Shown here: piece by piece, positions 7,851-17,090 of the stretch
Numbering within the stretch: the first letter of the stretch is position 1
Layout of the letters: every line of letters starts with the position of its first letter
From: an uncultured Ruminococcus sp.
GTDB lineage: Bacteria; Bacillota; Clostridia; Oscillospirales; Ruminococcaceae
DNA: 64,000 bases
Direction: 5' to 3'
Assembly (NCBI GenBank): GCA_934463425.1
Contig: CAKSJP010000006.1
Location: 31,312 to 95,311 of the forward strand
Position numbers and translations under genes: made by a program
Notes under the pieces: generated by a model
Told to the model about the DNA's origin: nothing
Seen by the model: only the letters and a program-made list of their open reading frames with translations
Database searches by the model: none

Positions 7851-8376
7851 TCGGCTGCGTCAGCTGCTGAAAGGAGAACGGGGCGTGCGGCTGGTGGTGC
7901 TCCTGGGTGCAGCCGGGCTGGCGCTGATCCTGTTGTCCGGTTTTTTGCCGGACAGGACAGAAACGGCGGAAAAGACCACGCTCTCTTCGGAAAGCAGTGC
8001 CGCAGAGGATACCTCTATGACGGCGTACTGCCGCCGGATGGAACAGCAGCTGGTGGCGATCCTGGAACAGGTAGACGGCGTCGGCAGCTGCCGTGTTATG
8101 GTGACGGCCGAGGGAACATCTGAGACACACTATGCCCAGGATCAGGAACAGGAACAGGGCGAGAACCGCACCCGCGCAGAGAAAAAGTGCGTGATCGTTT
8201 CGGACAGCGGCAGTCAGCATCCGCTGGTGCAGCAGATCACTGCGCCGGAGATCAGCGGCGTGATCGTCGTATGCAGCGGTGCTTCCAGTGCCGTGGTGCA
8301 GGAACGTGTGATCCGGGCAGTCCGGGCAGTGCTGCAGCTGTCGCCCAGTCGGATCTGTGTAGTGCCGTCAGCGTGA
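7831..8376 (+). CDS. spoIIIAG: Stage III sporulation protein AG
   Basis: 181 residues: a short cytosolic N-terminus, one transmembrane helix (LVVLLGAAGLALILLSGFL), an acidic linker, and a ring-building-motif-like domain (LVAILEQVDGVGSCRVMVTA ... GVIVVCSGAS). SpoIIIAG forms the large ring in the intermembrane space. The start overlaps spoIIIAF by 20 bases; ATG 7831 gives the family length. Confidence 0.92.
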   Translation: MWKKLPDRLRQLLKGERGVRLVVLLGAAGLALILLSGFLPDRTETAEKTTLSSESSAAEDTSMTAYCRRMEQQLVAILEQVDGVGSCRVMVTAEGTSETHYAQDQEQEQGENRTRAEKKCVIVSDSGSQHPLVQQITAPEISGVIVVCSGASSAVVQERVIRAVRAVLQLSPSRICVVPSA

Positions 8377-8405
8377 AACATTGCTGTGCAGAAAGGAATT
8401 TGACC

Positions 8406-9077
8406 ATGAAAAAACCATCTCTCATTATTGGAAAAAAGCAGATCATTCTGTCTTGTCTGACATTGATGCTCGCCATTGCCGTCTATGTCAATTATGCCAT
8501 GTCCGGCGGAAAGGAAGAACTGAAAACCGCACAGGTACAGCCCGGAGACAGCGTGACCTATGGAGATACTGCCTTTGTCAATGCGGAGGCAGAACAGGAA
8601 GCGGCAGAGGAAGCATCTGCTGCCGAAGAAGCCGAAGGGACACAGGGCGCTTACAGCGTAGGTGATAAGGGCAGCACCGAAGAGACTGCCGCAGAGGTGG
8701 AGGCAGAGTATACCGCCGCCGGCAGTGCGGAGAATTATTTTGCCCAGGCGAGATTAGAGCGCACCTCCAGCCGGGATGAGAGTGTGGCGGCGCTACAGTC
8801 CATGCTGGGCGGCGGAGACCGCACAGAGGATGAACTGGTCACCGATGCCATTGCAGCTGTGGAGACCTCTAAGCTGATCGAGAGCGAAAGCACCATCGAA
8901 TCGCTGATCCAGGCGCAGGGATATCCGGACTGTATCGTCTATCTGGACGGGGAGAGCGCCAAGGTCGTGGTTCAGACAGAGGGTCTGGATGCGGCACAGG
9001 CGGCTGCCATCAAAGATGTGATTTTGGGCGAAGTTTCGGTTCCGGCAGAAAATATTCGAATTTTTGAGGTAAAATAG
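8406..9077 (+). CDS. spoIIIAH: Stage III sporulation protein AH
   Basis: 223 residues with an N-terminal membrane anchor (QIILSCLTLMLAIAVYVNYA), a long Glu/Ala-rich linker (about residues 45-110), and a C-terminal ring-building domain with the paired pattern MLGGGDRTEDELVTDAI and ILGEVSVPAENIRIFEV. In Bacillus this domain binds forespore SpoIIQ across the septum. ATG 8406 was chosen over an upstream-open frame because it starts exactly at the membrane anchor and leaves a 29-base gap after spoIIIAG. Last gene of the operon. Confidence 0.93.
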   Translation: MKKPSLIIGKKQIILSCLTLMLAIAVYVNYAMSGGKEELKTAQVQPGDSVTYGDTAFVNAEAEQEAAEEASAAEEAEGTQGAYSVGDKGSTEETAAEVEAEYTAAGSAENYFAQARLERTSSRDESVAALQSMLGGGDRTEDELVTDAIAAVETSKLIESESTIESLIQAQGYPDCIVYLDGESAKVVVQTEGLDAAQAAAIKDVILGEVSVPAENIRIFEVK

Positions 9078-9106
9078 TTGTATCCGGCGTTGTTTTTTGG
9101 TATAAT
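9078..9106 (+). promoter_or_regulatory. Sigma-A-type promoter for nusB
   Basis: TTGTAT (9078-9083), a 17-base spacer and a perfect TATAAT (9101-9106). The -35 matches only partly. It begins right after the spoIIIAH stop and gives nusB a vegetative promoter separate from the sporulation operon, with a leader of about 210 bases. Confidence 0.7.
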
Positions 9107-9221
9107 AGAAGAAAGAACTTGTTCGGGCCGGCATGGAACGGGCAGCGCACCAAATGCGATTTCTTTCGATTCTGCTGAAATACATAGGGATACCAGAAGA
9201 AATGAAATCTGTTTATGCGGG

Positions 9222-9257
9222 AGCTGCTGTAAAATGTCTACAGCAGCTTTCTTTTCT
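9222..9257 (+). terminator. Terminator-like hairpin in the nusB leader (possible attenuator)
   Basis: AGCTGCTGTA (9222-9231) and TACAGCAGCT (9239-9248) form a perfect 10-bp stem with a 7-base loop, followed by TTTCTTTTCT. It lies between the sigma-A promoter and nusB with no gene between, so it would attenuate nusB itself rather than end an upstream gene, although it could also stop read-through from spoIIIA. Confidence 0.6.
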
Positions 9258-9320
9258 GCGGAAACGCGGAAAATGTTGCGGACGGACGAGAATTGTAAAA
9301 AGTTGGATATGGAGGTCGTT

Positions 9321-9767
9321 ATGACAAAACACGAAACCAGAGAATATGCATTTTTGCTGCTGTATGAGGCAATGGTGAGAGCCGAGGAGATGAGCACCAT
9401 CGAGGAGCTGTACGCTTCTACCGAGGAGATGCTGGAGCTGCCTGTTCCGGAAAAGGTGAAGCAGTATGTTTCCGGGACAATGGCGCAGCTCGAGGAATTG
9501 GACAGCATTATTTCCGGCTACAGCAAGCAGCGGAGCCTGAACCGTGTGCCGGCAGTAAATCGTTCGATCCTGCGTCTGGCGCTGTATGAATTGAAGAATA
9601 TGCCCCAGACGCCGGTGAACGTGGTCATCAGTGAGGCGGTGCATCTGTCTCAGGCGTATGCATACCCGGAGGATACCGCTTTTATCAACGGTGTCCTGGG
9701 TGCTTATGCCCGCTCGAAGCCGGCGGCAAAGGAGGACACTGCCGATGGCACAAATTCTGGGGATTGA
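9321..9767 (+). CDS. nusB: Transcription antitermination factor NusB
   Basis: NusB binds boxA RNA with NusE/S10 and supports antitermination in rRNA operons. The protein shows the family hallmarks TREYAFLLLYEAM at the N-terminus, RSLNRVPAVNRSILRLALYE in the centre and VVISEAVHLSQAYAYPEDTAFINGVLGAYA at the end, over 148 residues. GGAGGT at 9311-9316 supports ATG 9321. It is first gene of an eleven-gene housekeeping string and overlaps the next gene by 23 bases. Confidence 0.94.
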   Translation: MTKHETREYAFLLLYEAMVRAEEMSTIEELYASTEEMLELPVPEKVKQYVSGTMAQLEELDSIISGYSKQRSLNRVPAVNRSILRLALYELKNMPQTPVNVVISEAVHLSQAYAYPEDTAFINGVLGAYARSKPAAKEDTADGTNSGD

Positions 9768-10701
9768 TACCAGTAATTACACCACCTCTGCGGCGCTGTT
9801 GGATCTGGATACTGGTACGATACACCAGGTCAAGCAGCTGCTCCCGGTAAAACCGGGTGAGGCAGGGCTGCGGCAGAGCGACGCGGTGTTTCACCACACC
9901 CGCCAGCTGCCGGAGATGATAGAACAGCTGCGCCCTTTTTTGCAGGGACAGTCGGTTTGCGGCGTCAGTGTTTCTACGCGTCCCCGGAATGTGGATGGCT
10001 CATATATGCCCTGCTTTCTGACCGGCGTGGGAACTGCCCGTTCGGTTGCGGCAGTGTGCGGCGTGCCGCTCTATGAGACCTCTCACCAGGTGGGACATGT
10101 TCTGGCGGCGCTGTACTCTGCCGGAAAGCTGGGAGAACGAAATGCGCCTTTCCTGGCGTTTCATGTCAGCGGCGGCACTACCGATTCGCTCTATTGCGAG
10201 CCGGATGCGGAGATGGCGCTGAAGATCACGCCCTGCGGCACTTCACTGGATCTGAAAGCCGGACAGGCGATCGATCGGGTCGGCTTGATGCTGGGTCTGC
10301 GGTTCCCCTGCGGCAAGGCACTGGAACAGCTGGCGGCAAAGAGCCGAAAGACATTCCGGATCAAACCGGTGGTGCGCGGCGTAGACTGTTGTCTGTCCGG
10401 ACTGGAAAACCAGTGCCGGAAGCGGCTGGCGCAGGGAGAAGCGCCGGAGGATGTGGCAAAGTTTTGTCTGCTGACGGTGGCAGAGACGGTGATCGCCATG
10501 ACAAAGGCGGCACAGGAACGCCACGGAAATTTGCCGGTGCTCTATGCCGGCGGTGTCATGTCCAATCAGCTGATCCGGCCGCTTCTGTCGGAAAATGCAG
10601 CTTGTTGGTTTGCTGCGCCGGAGTTTGCCTGTGACAATGCCGCAGGTGTGGCAGTTTACGGCGCTTGGCGAAAGCAAGGAGGAAAGCTGTGGCAATTTTA
10701 A
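9745..10701 (+). CDS. TsaD-like / Kae1-family (peptidase M22-like) paralogue
   Basis: A 318-residue protein of the Kae1/TsaD ASKHA fold: QILGIDTSNYTTS at the N-terminus, a metal-site-like SHQVGHVLAA (HxxxH), HVSGGTTDSLY, GQAIDRVGLMLGLRFPCG, and GGVMSNQLIRP near the C-terminus. True TsaD acts in the t6A modification of tRNA. Clostridia carry this second, shorter and divergent copy between nusB and xseA, and its role is not established, so I do not call it tsaD. The start is inside nusB. Confidence 0.85.
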   Translation: MAQILGIDTSNYTTSAALLDLDTGTIHQVKQLLPVKPGEAGLRQSDAVFHHTRQLPEMIEQLRPFLQGQSVCGVSVSTRPRNVDGSYMPCFLTGVGTARSVAAVCGVPLYETSHQVGHVLAALYSAGKLGERNAPFLAFHVSGGTTDSLYCEPDAEMALKITPCGTSLDLKAGQAIDRVGLMLGLRFPCGKALEQLAAKSRKTFRIKPVVRGVDCCLSGLENQCRKRLAQGEAPEDVAKFCLLTVAETVIAMTKAAQERHGNLPVLYAGGVMSNQLIRPLLSENAACWFAAPEFACDNAAGVAVYGAWRKQGGKLWQF

Positions 10702-11870
10702 GCGTGAGTCAGCTGAATCGCTATGTGGGATTCAAGCTGAAAGAGGACCGCGCCTTGCAGGGCATTCTGGTACGGGGCGAGATCACCAATTTCACCAATC
10801 ACTATCGCTCGGGGCATCTCTATTTTACGCTCCGGGACGCAGAAAGCTGTGTCAAGGCGGTGATGTTCCGGAGCAATGCCCAGCGTTTGAAGTTCATGCC
10901 CCAGGAAGGAATGAATGTCATTGCGGCGGCGACGGCATCGCTCTACGAGCGGGACGGCGCATTTCAGCTGTATGTGACAGATCTCCAGCCGGACGGTGCG
11001 GGGACAAAAGCGCTGGCACTGGAACAGCTCAAGAAAAAGCTGACAGCGCTGGGTGTGTTTGATGCGGCGGCAAAGCGTCCGCTTCCGGCAATGCCCCAGA
11101 AGATCGGTGTCATTACCTCAGACACCGGCGCAGCGCTCCAGGATGTAAAAAACGTCATCAGCCGGCGCTATCCCATCGGGCATCTGCTGGTCTATCCGGC
11201 ACAGGTGCAGGGGGATGCAGCGGCGGATTCCGTCTGCCGCGCCATTGCTGCGGCAGAACGTGACGGCTGCGATGTCCTCATTGTGGGACGCGGCGGCGGC
11301 GCGTCGGAAACTCTGGAAGCGTTCAATGCTGAACGTGTGGTCATGGCGATCTATCACTGTGCCGTGCCCGTTGTTTCAGCAGTGGGACATGAAACAGACT
11401 GGACGCTGGCGGATGCGGCGGCAGACCTCCGTGCACCTACGCCCTCGGCGGCGGCAGAACTGGCTGTGCCGGATGTGCGTCATCTGATGCAGCAGGTACA
11501 GGAACAGGCGCGCCGTCTGGACAGCGCCGTGCAGCAGCTGCTGCACCGGAAGCAGCAGGAACTGGAACGCATCCGGGATCGGCTGAAACTGCAGTCTCCC
11601 GTGCATCGGCAGGAACTGGCGCAGCAGGAACTGGCGCATTTGCAGCAGCGTCTGGAAAAGGCAATGGTGCTGCGGCTGGAGCAATGCCGGGAACAGCTGG
11701 CACAGCAGTCTGCACGGCTGGAAATGCTCAGCCCTCTGAAAATTCTGGGGCGCGGCTATGCCCTGGCGTATCACGGCGAAGAACTGGTGCGCAGCGCCGC
11801 ACAGGTACAGCCGGGCGACAAGCTGCGGCTGCGGCTGGCTGAGGGTGAGATCCTGGCAGAAGTAAAGTGA
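10689..11870 (+). CDS. xseA: Exodeoxyribonuclease VII large subunit
   Basis: XseA with XseB forms a single-strand-specific exonuclease that produces acid-soluble oligonucleotides. The protein has the N-terminal OB fold (SVSQLNRYVGFKLKED ... VRGEITNFTNHYRSGHLYFTL), the catalytic-domain signatures PQKIGVITSDTGAALQDV and VGRGGGASETLEAFN, GHETDWTLAD, and a long Gln-rich coiled coil in the C-terminal half. I chose GTG 10689, 7 bases after AGGAGG, rather than the upstream TTG at 10665; it overlaps the preceding gene. 393 residues. Confidence 0.93.
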   Translation: MAILSVSQLNRYVGFKLKEDRALQGILVRGEITNFTNHYRSGHLYFTLRDAESCVKAVMFRSNAQRLKFMPQEGMNVIAAATASLYERDGAFQLYVTDLQPDGAGTKALALEQLKKKLTALGVFDAAAKRPLPAMPQKIGVITSDTGAALQDVKNVISRRYPIGHLLVYPAQVQGDAAADSVCRAIAAAERDGCDVLIVGRGGGASETLEAFNAERVVMAIYHCAVPVVSAVGHETDWTLADAAADLRAPTPSAAAELAVPDVRHLMQQVQEQARRLDSAVQQLLHRKQQELERIRDRLKLQSPVHRQELAQQELAHLQQRLEKAMVLRLEQCREQLAQQSARLEMLSPLKILGRGYALAYHGEELVRSAAQVQPGDKLRLRLAEGEILAEVK

Positions 11871-11929
11871 GGATCGCGGCGCGTGTGAAAAGATATGAAA
11901 CATGCTTTTGAATAAAGGGGAGAAGTGCG

Positions 11930-12142
11930 ATGGCATTTGAGGCACACATGAAGGAACTGCGGGAGCTGACGCAGAAGCTGGAACAGGGCAATCTGCCTTT
12001 GGAAGAAGCGGTACAGCTTTACAGCAAGGGTGTAACACTGGCGGCGGCATGCCAGGAGGAATTGCAGACGGCAAAGCTGCAGGTCTCCAAGCAGACCGTT
12101 CCGGCACAGGAACAGGAGGTTCAGGATGGAAGCGAAGCATAA
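11930..12142 (+). CDS. xseB: Exodeoxyribonuclease VII small subunit
   Basis: A 70-residue helical protein with the family pattern LEQGNLPLEEAVQLYSKGV. It binds the XseA coiled coil. ATG 11930 follows GGGGAG. Its 3' end overlaps the ispA start by 17 bases. Confidence 0.92.
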   Translation: MAFEAHMKELRELTQKLEQGNLPLEEAVQLYSKGVTLAAACQEELQTAKLQVSKQTVPAQEQEVQDGSEA

Positions 12143-13019
12143 AGCACATTTGGAAGCACTGGCGGCAAAGGTGGAAGCACAGCTGCTCCGCTATGTACAG
12201 GTGACACCGGAAACTAGGCGTCAGGCACAGGTGATAGAAGCCATGCGGTATTCTCTGGAAGCCGGCGGCAAGCGGATCCGTCCGGTGCTGGTGTTGGAGT
12301 TCTGCCGGATCTGCGGGGGCATAGAAGAGCAGGCCATGGCGGCGGCGTGTGCGTTGGAGATGATCCATACCTTTTCCCTGATCCATGATGATCTCCCGGA
12401 AATGGACAACGACGACTATCGCCGCGGAAAGCCGTCCTGTCATAAGGCGTTTGGTCACGCAGTGGCGCTCCAGGCAGGAGATGCGCTGCTGACAGAGGCA
12501 TTTCATGTGGTCGTAAGTGACCCGGTGCTGGAACCGGAAATGAAGGTGGCACTGCTGCAGATCCTTACAGAAGCTACCGGTGCAGCCGGCATGGTCGGCG
12601 GTCAGATCATGGATATGTCCTATGAAAAGCGCAGCGACGTGACTCTGGATGAGCAGGAGGCAATGTGTGCCGCAAAGACCGGTGCGCTGATCCGAGCCGC
12701 CTGCCGTCTGGGCTGTACGGCGGCTTTTGCCTCGAAAGAGCAGATCGCTTTGGCAGACCAGTACGGCGCAAAACTGGGACTGGCATTCCAGATCGTGGAC
12801 GATATTCTGGATGTGACCAGTACCTCAGAGGTGCTGGGAAAGCCGGTGGGCAGCGATGCCGAAGAGGGAAAGAAGACATTTGTCACACTTCTCGGCATGG
12901 ATGCGGCAAAGGCTCGTGCAGCGGCGCTGACGGAAGAAGCAGAACAGCTGCTGACACAATTCCCGGAACATGAATTTTTGATGGCACTGACGCAGGAGCT
13001 GCTGCGCCGTGAAAAATAA
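12126..13019 (+). CDS. ispA: Polyprenyl (farnesyl) diphosphate synthase
   Basis: Condenses IPP with allylic diphosphates to give farnesyl/geranyl diphosphate for undecaprenyl-phosphate and quinone synthesis. Visible motifs are GGKRIRPVL, the first Asp-rich motif HDDLPEMDNDD, GGQIMDM, and the second Asp-rich motif DDILD. 297 residues is normal. The neighbouring dxs supplies precursors, so this is an isoprenoid sub-operon. Confidence 0.93.
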   Translation: MEAKHKAHLEALAAKVEAQLLRYVQVTPETRRQAQVIEAMRYSLEAGGKRIRPVLVLEFCRICGGIEEQAMAAACALEMIHTFSLIHDDLPEMDNDDYRRGKPSCHKAFGHAVALQAGDALLTEAFHVVVSDPVLEPEMKVALLQILTEATGAAGMVGGQIMDMSYEKRSDVTLDEQEAMCAAKTGALIRAACRLGCTAAFASKEQIALADQYGAKLGLAFQIVDDILDVTSTSEVLGKPVGSDAEEGKKTFVTLLGMDAAKARAAALTEEAEQLLTQFPEHEFLMALTQELLRREK

Positions 13020-13077
13020 ACAAAGGAGTGGATCCTGTCAGAACTCTGCGGAGCATCGGCTGACAGGCAATGAAAAA

Positions 13078-14976
13078 ATGGAGCATAACAAATTACCGCG
13101 GGCAGAAGCGCCGCTGCTGGAACAGCTGCATTCGCCCAAGGATCTAAAAGAGCTGACACTGCCCCAATGTGAAGCGCTTTGTGAGGAGATTCGAAGTCTC
13201 CTGATCGAAACCGTTTCCAAAACCGGCGGCCACCTTGCCTCCAATCTGGGCTCGGTGGAATTGACTGTGGCGATGCATCGGGTGTTTTCGTCCCCGGAGG
13301 ACAAGTTCGTCTGGGATGTGGGACATCAGTGCTATACCCATAAAATCCTGACCGGGCGGCTGGATCAGTTTTCCACCCTGCGGCAGGAAAACGGCATTTC
13401 CGGCTTTCCGAAGCCCAAGGAGTCGGAACATGACAGCTTTATCAGCGGCCACAGCAGCACGGCGATCTCGGTCGCCTGCGGCATGGCGGAGGGTATGCGG
13501 CTGCACGGAGACAATTCCCATTTTGCCGTTGCTGTAGTAGGCGACGGCGCTATGACCGGCGGCTTATCCTATGAAGGGCTGAACAATGCCGGAAAATCGG
13601 GAAACAACCTGATCGTGATCCTCAATGACAATGAGATGTCCATCTCGAAAAATGTCGGTGCGCTGGCACGGTATCTTTCCTCTATGCGCAGCAGCGAGGG
13701 ATATGTCCGCACCAAAAAGGCAGTAGAGCGCCGTCTGAACCGCACAGCTGTGATCGGGCCGTCTGTGGCAAAGGTCATCAAAAATTCCAAGAGCGTTGTC
13801 CGGGACGTGCTGCTGCAGTCCGCTACGATTTTTGAGGATTTCGGCTTCGTATACTTAGGCCCGGTGGATGGACACAACCTCCAGGATCTGGAAGAGGCGC
13901 TTTCAGCAGCGAAGGAATATCACCGTCCGGTATTTCTCCATGTGCATACGGTCAAGGGAAAGGGATACGGCCCGGCGGAGGAAAATCCGGGAGAGTATCA
14001 CGGCATCTCGAAGTTTGACATTGAGACCGGCAATCCGGAGGTGTCCGGAACAGACTCTTATTCCGATGTATTCGGAAAAGAACTGGTGCGTCTGGCAGAG
14101 CAGGACTCCCGTATCTGCGCAGTGACCGCGGCAATGGAACATGGTACGGGACTGCATCACTTTGCACGGAGATTTCCCAACCGCTATTATGATGTGGGGA
14201 TCGCCGAGCAGCATGCCGTGACATTTTCGGCGGCACTGGCTTCTACCGGAGAGCTTCCGGTTTTTGCAGTGTACTCTTCATTCCTGCAGCGCGCCTACGA
14301 TCAGCTGATGCATGATGTTGCCATCAGCGGTGTGCATGTTGTGCTGGGCGTCGATCGTGCCGGCGTTGTGGGCGAGGATGGTGAAACGCACCACGGATTG
14401 TATGATGTGTCCTTCCTCAGCACTGTGCCGGGCACGGTGATCTATGCCCCGGCATGCTATGACGAGCTGCGGCTCTGTCTGCGCCGGGCGCTGTACCGGG
14501 ATAAGGGCCTGGCATGTGTGCGGTATCCGCGGGGGGCAGATAAGACAGTGTTTGACAAGAGTGCCCTGAATACGGAATATACCCATGTTTCCGGCAAAAA
14601 AACAGATACGCTGTATATTTCCTACGGCAGGGTTTATGATAATCTGTATCGTGCGGCAAAGCGTGCGGCAGAGGACGGCATACATTGTGATCTGCTGAAG
14701 CTGACGCGAATCTTTCCGCTGGCAGACGGGCTGATCGAGATCGCGATGTCCTATGCTCATGTGGTATTTTTGGAGGAAGCATATTATTACGGCGGTATTT
14801 CTCAGCTGTTTGGAGATCTGCTGCTGGAGCACGGCTTCCGCGGAACCTATCGCCGGGTTGCGCCGAAGCAGTATTTGGCTCAGGCGTCTACGGATTCTCA
14901 AATGGAGACCATGGGCTTGTCGGAGTATGCCATTTATCGGGGGATGCAGCAGGAGGCAAGGCATGGCGAGGCTTGA
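13078..14976 (+). CDS. dxs: 1-deoxy-D-xylulose-5-phosphate synthase
   Basis: First enzyme of the MEP isoprenoid pathway; a thiamine-diphosphate enzyme joining pyruvate and glyceraldehyde 3-phosphate. It contains VWDVGHQCYTHKILTGR, SGHSSTAIS, the ThDP motif GDGAMTGGLSYEGLNNAG...NDN, and YDVGIAEQHAVTFSAA. The start is uncertain: ATG 13078 gives 632 residues but lacks a strong Shine-Dalgarno; GTG 13009 is in frame after AGGAG and would add 23 residues overlapping ispA. I kept the ATG for its normal length. It overlaps tlyA by 14 bases. Confidence 0.94.
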   Translation: MEHNKLPRAEAPLLEQLHSPKDLKELTLPQCEALCEEIRSLLIETVSKTGGHLASNLGSVELTVAMHRVFSSPEDKFVWDVGHQCYTHKILTGRLDQFSTLRQENGISGFPKPKESEHDSFISGHSSTAISVACGMAEGMRLHGDNSHFAVAVVGDGAMTGGLSYEGLNNAGKSGNNLIVILNDNEMSISKNVGALARYLSSMRSSEGYVRTKKAVERRLNRTAVIGPSVAKVIKNSKSVVRDVLLQSATIFEDFGFVYLGPVDGHNLQDLEEALSAAKEYHRPVFLHVHTVKGKGYGPAEENPGEYHGISKFDIETGNPEVSGTDSYSDVFGKELVRLAEQDSRICAVTAAMEHGTGLHHFARRFPNRYYDVGIAEQHAVTFSAALASTGELPVFAVYSSFLQRAYDQLMHDVAISGVHVVLGVDRAGVVGEDGETHHGLYDVSFLSTVPGTVIYAPACYDELRLCLRRALYRDKGLACVRYPRGADKTVFDKSALNTEYTHVSGKKTDTLYISYGRVYDNLYRAAKRAAEDGIHCDLLKLTRIFPLADGLIEIAMSYAHVVFLEEAYYYGGISQLFGDLLLEHGFRGTYRRVAPKQYLAQASTDSQMETMGLSEYAIYRGMQQEARHGEA

Positions 14977-15769
14977 TGCAGTTCTGGTGCAGCAGGGGCT
15001 TGCGCCCAGCCGGGAGCGTGCCAAGACGCTGATCCGGAACGGTCAGATCTCGGTGAACGGAACGGTCTGCACAAAGCCGGCATTTGGTGTGGCAGACACC
15101 GATGCGGTCACCATGGAGGGGAGCGATATTCCCTTTGTGGGGCGCGGCGGTCTGAAGCTGGAATACGCGGTGACACAGATGCAGCTGTCTCTGGATGGTC
15201 TGACCTGTCTGGACATCGGGGCTTCTACCGGCGGCTTTACAGACTGTATGCTGCAGCATGGCGCGGCAAAGGTGTATGCCATTGATGTGGGACACGGACA
15301 GCTGGTGCAGAAGCTGCGGGAAGATAACCGCGTGGTGAACTGGGAGGGCACAGACGTTCGGCGCATTGCGCCGGAGCAGCTGGAACAGCCGGCGGATTTC
15401 TTTTCAGTAGATGTGTCGTTTATCTCCCTGCATCATGTGCTGCCGTATGTGCTGCCGCTTCTGAAAGCCGAAGCCGGCGGCGTGATCCTCATCAAGCCGC
15501 AGTTTGAAGCCGGCCGGGAAAATATCGGGAAAAATGGTCTGGTGCAGTCGAAGCGTGTTCATGTTCAGGTACTGGGGAATATCCTTGCGCTGCTGGCATC
15601 TCTCGGACTGACGGTGCAGCTGCTGTGTCCTTCACCCATTCAGGGCGGCTCCGGGAATGTGGAATATCTCGCCGCAGTGCGAAAGGGCAGTGCAGAGGGC
15701 ATCCTGCCGGATATTTCTGCAGTGGTGCAGCAGGCATTTGCACAGGCGAAAAAGGAGAAAGCAAAATGA
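14963..15769 (+). CDS. tlyA: TlyA family rRNA (cytidine-2'-O)-methyltransferase
   Basis: 268 residues: an N-terminal S4 RNA-binding domain (ARLDAVLVQQGLAPSRERAKTLI), then an FtsJ-like methyltransferase with the SAM site CLDIGASTGGFTDCML and the motif FFSVDVSFISL, followed by IKPQFEAGREN. TlyA methylates ribosomal RNA in mycobacteria; the Firmicute orthologue sits, as here, between dxs and nadK/argR. ATG 14963 follows AGGAGG. Confidence 0.9.
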   Translation: MARLDAVLVQQGLAPSRERAKTLIRNGQISVNGTVCTKPAFGVADTDAVTMEGSDIPFVGRGGLKLEYAVTQMQLSLDGLTCLDIGASTGGFTDCMLQHGAAKVYAIDVGHGQLVQKLREDNRVVNWEGTDVRRIAPEQLEQPADFFSVDVSFISLHHVLPYVLPLLKAEAGGVILIKPQFEAGRENIGKNGLVQSKRVHVQVLGNILALLASLGLTVQLLCPSPIQGGSGNVEYLAAVRKGSAEGILPDISAVVQQAFAQAKKEKAK

Positions 15770-16638
15770 AGGTCGTGTTATTTCACCATCTGCAAAAGGG
15801 CAATGCCCCGGAAGTGGCGAGAAAGGTCTGTCTGGCACTCCATCGAAACGGCATGGAGGTCTGGGCAGATCCGCGCTGTCTGGGACTGCTGGGCGATATG
15901 AACTTTGTGCAGTTTGCGCCGTTTTTGGATGCTATACAGCACGCTGATGTGGCGGTTGCCATTGGTGGAGACGGTACGATCCTGCACTGCGCCCGGCATG
16001 TGGTGGGTACAAAGGCGAAGCTGCTGGGGATCAATACCGGACGGCTGGGCTTTCTGGCATCCATGGAACCGGATCAGATCGGCGAGATCGCACGGCTGCA
16101 AACGGGAGATTATCGGGTGTCCAAGCGGATGCTGCTGCGCGGCAAGATGCTGGATAAGACCGGGACATGCATCCGGGAACTGACCGCCCTCAACGACATC
16201 GTGATCTCCCGGAATTTTTCCCGTGTCATTGAGTTTACGGTTTCCCGGAATAACGTGGTACTGGGGGAATACCGGGCAGACGGCGTGATCTTCAGCACGC
16301 CCACCGGCTCTACGGCATATGCGCTTTCTGCCGGAGGGCCGATCATTGAGCCGGAGTTTTCCTGCATCGAAATGAATCTGATCTGTCCCCATTCTCTGTC
16401 GGCGAGACCGATCTTATTCTCGCCCCACAACGATTTGCAGGTCAGTCTCCGTGTCCGGGAGGAATACGATGCGTATTTTTGCGCGGACGGAGAAAAGCCG
16501 GAACCATTTCCGGAGGGGCGCGTGATGGAAATCTCCGGGTCAGATCAGTCACTGGAGATCCTGGATCTCAGCGGCAACACATTTTTTGATTCTCTCAGCA
16601 GAAAGCTGATGCAGTCTCTGAAAGCAGGAAGGGCGTGA
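15766..16638 (+). CDS. nadK: NAD kinase
   Basis: Phosphorylates NAD to NADP. It has the GGDGT motif (AIGGDGTILHCAR), GINTGRLGFLA, NDIVISR, and TPTGSTAYALSAGGPI. 290 residues. ATG 15766 overlaps the tlyA stop (ATGA); the frame is open upstream but only as a shadow of tlyA. It ends in an overlap with argR. Confidence 0.95.
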   Translation: MKVVLFHHLQKGNAPEVARKVCLALHRNGMEVWADPRCLGLLGDMNFVQFAPFLDAIQHADVAVAIGGDGTILHCARHVVGTKAKLLGINTGRLGFLASMEPDQIGEIARLQTGDYRVSKRMLLRGKMLDKTGTCIRELTALNDIVISRNFSRVIEFTVSRNNVVLGEYRADGVIFSTPTGSTAYALSAGGPIIEPEFSCIEMNLICPHSLSARPILFSPHNDLQVSLRVREEYDAYFCADGEKPEPFPEGRVMEISGSDQSLEILDLSGNTFFDSLSRKLMQSLKAGRA

Positions 16639-17090
16639 ACGAGAACATGAAAAAGAAGCGGCAGGATACGATCCTTTCTCTGATCGCGGCAGAGGAGATC
16701 CCTACTCAGGAAGCGCTGCGGGAGCGAATGGCAGAGCACGGCTTTGCGGTGACACAGGCGACGCTCTCCCGGGATATCCGGGAACTGAAGCTGACAAAGG
16801 AACGGCGCGGCGGCAGAGCCTGCTATACGGCACCGGTGCGTCAGGAAATCAACGGCGGTATTTTGCAGAATGCTGCACTCCGCACAGATTTTGCCGGAAA
16901 TGTGGCAGTGATCCATTGCCGTACGGGTACGGCTCAGGCAGTGGCGGCGGCACTGGACGCCATGCACCGGGAAGACGTGGTGGGTACCATTGCCGGAGAT
17001 GACACGATTTTCGTGCTGCTGCGGACAGAAATACAGGCGAAAGAGTTTGCCGGAAGCTTCGCAAAGCTCATGGAAACAGGAGGATTCTAA
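16635..17090 (+). CDS. argR: Arginine repressor ArgR/AhrC
   Basis: Hexameric arginine-responsive regulator of arginine synthesis and breakdown. The N-terminal winged helix is visible as TQEALRERMAEHGFAVTQAT followed by SRDIRELKL; the C-terminal arginine-binding core as GTAQAVAAALD ... VVGTIAGDDTIFVLLR. About 151 residues. The start is GTG 16635 (overlapping the nadK stop) or ATG 16647. argR directly before recN is a common Firmicute arrangement. Confidence 0.93.
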   Translation: MNENMKKKRQDTILSLIAAEEIPTQEALRERMAEHGFAVTQATLSRDIRELKLTKERRGGRACYTAPVRQEINGGILQNAALRTDFAGNVAVIHCRTGTAQAVAAALDAMHREDVVGTIAGDDTIFVLLRTEIQAKEFAGSFAKLMETGGF

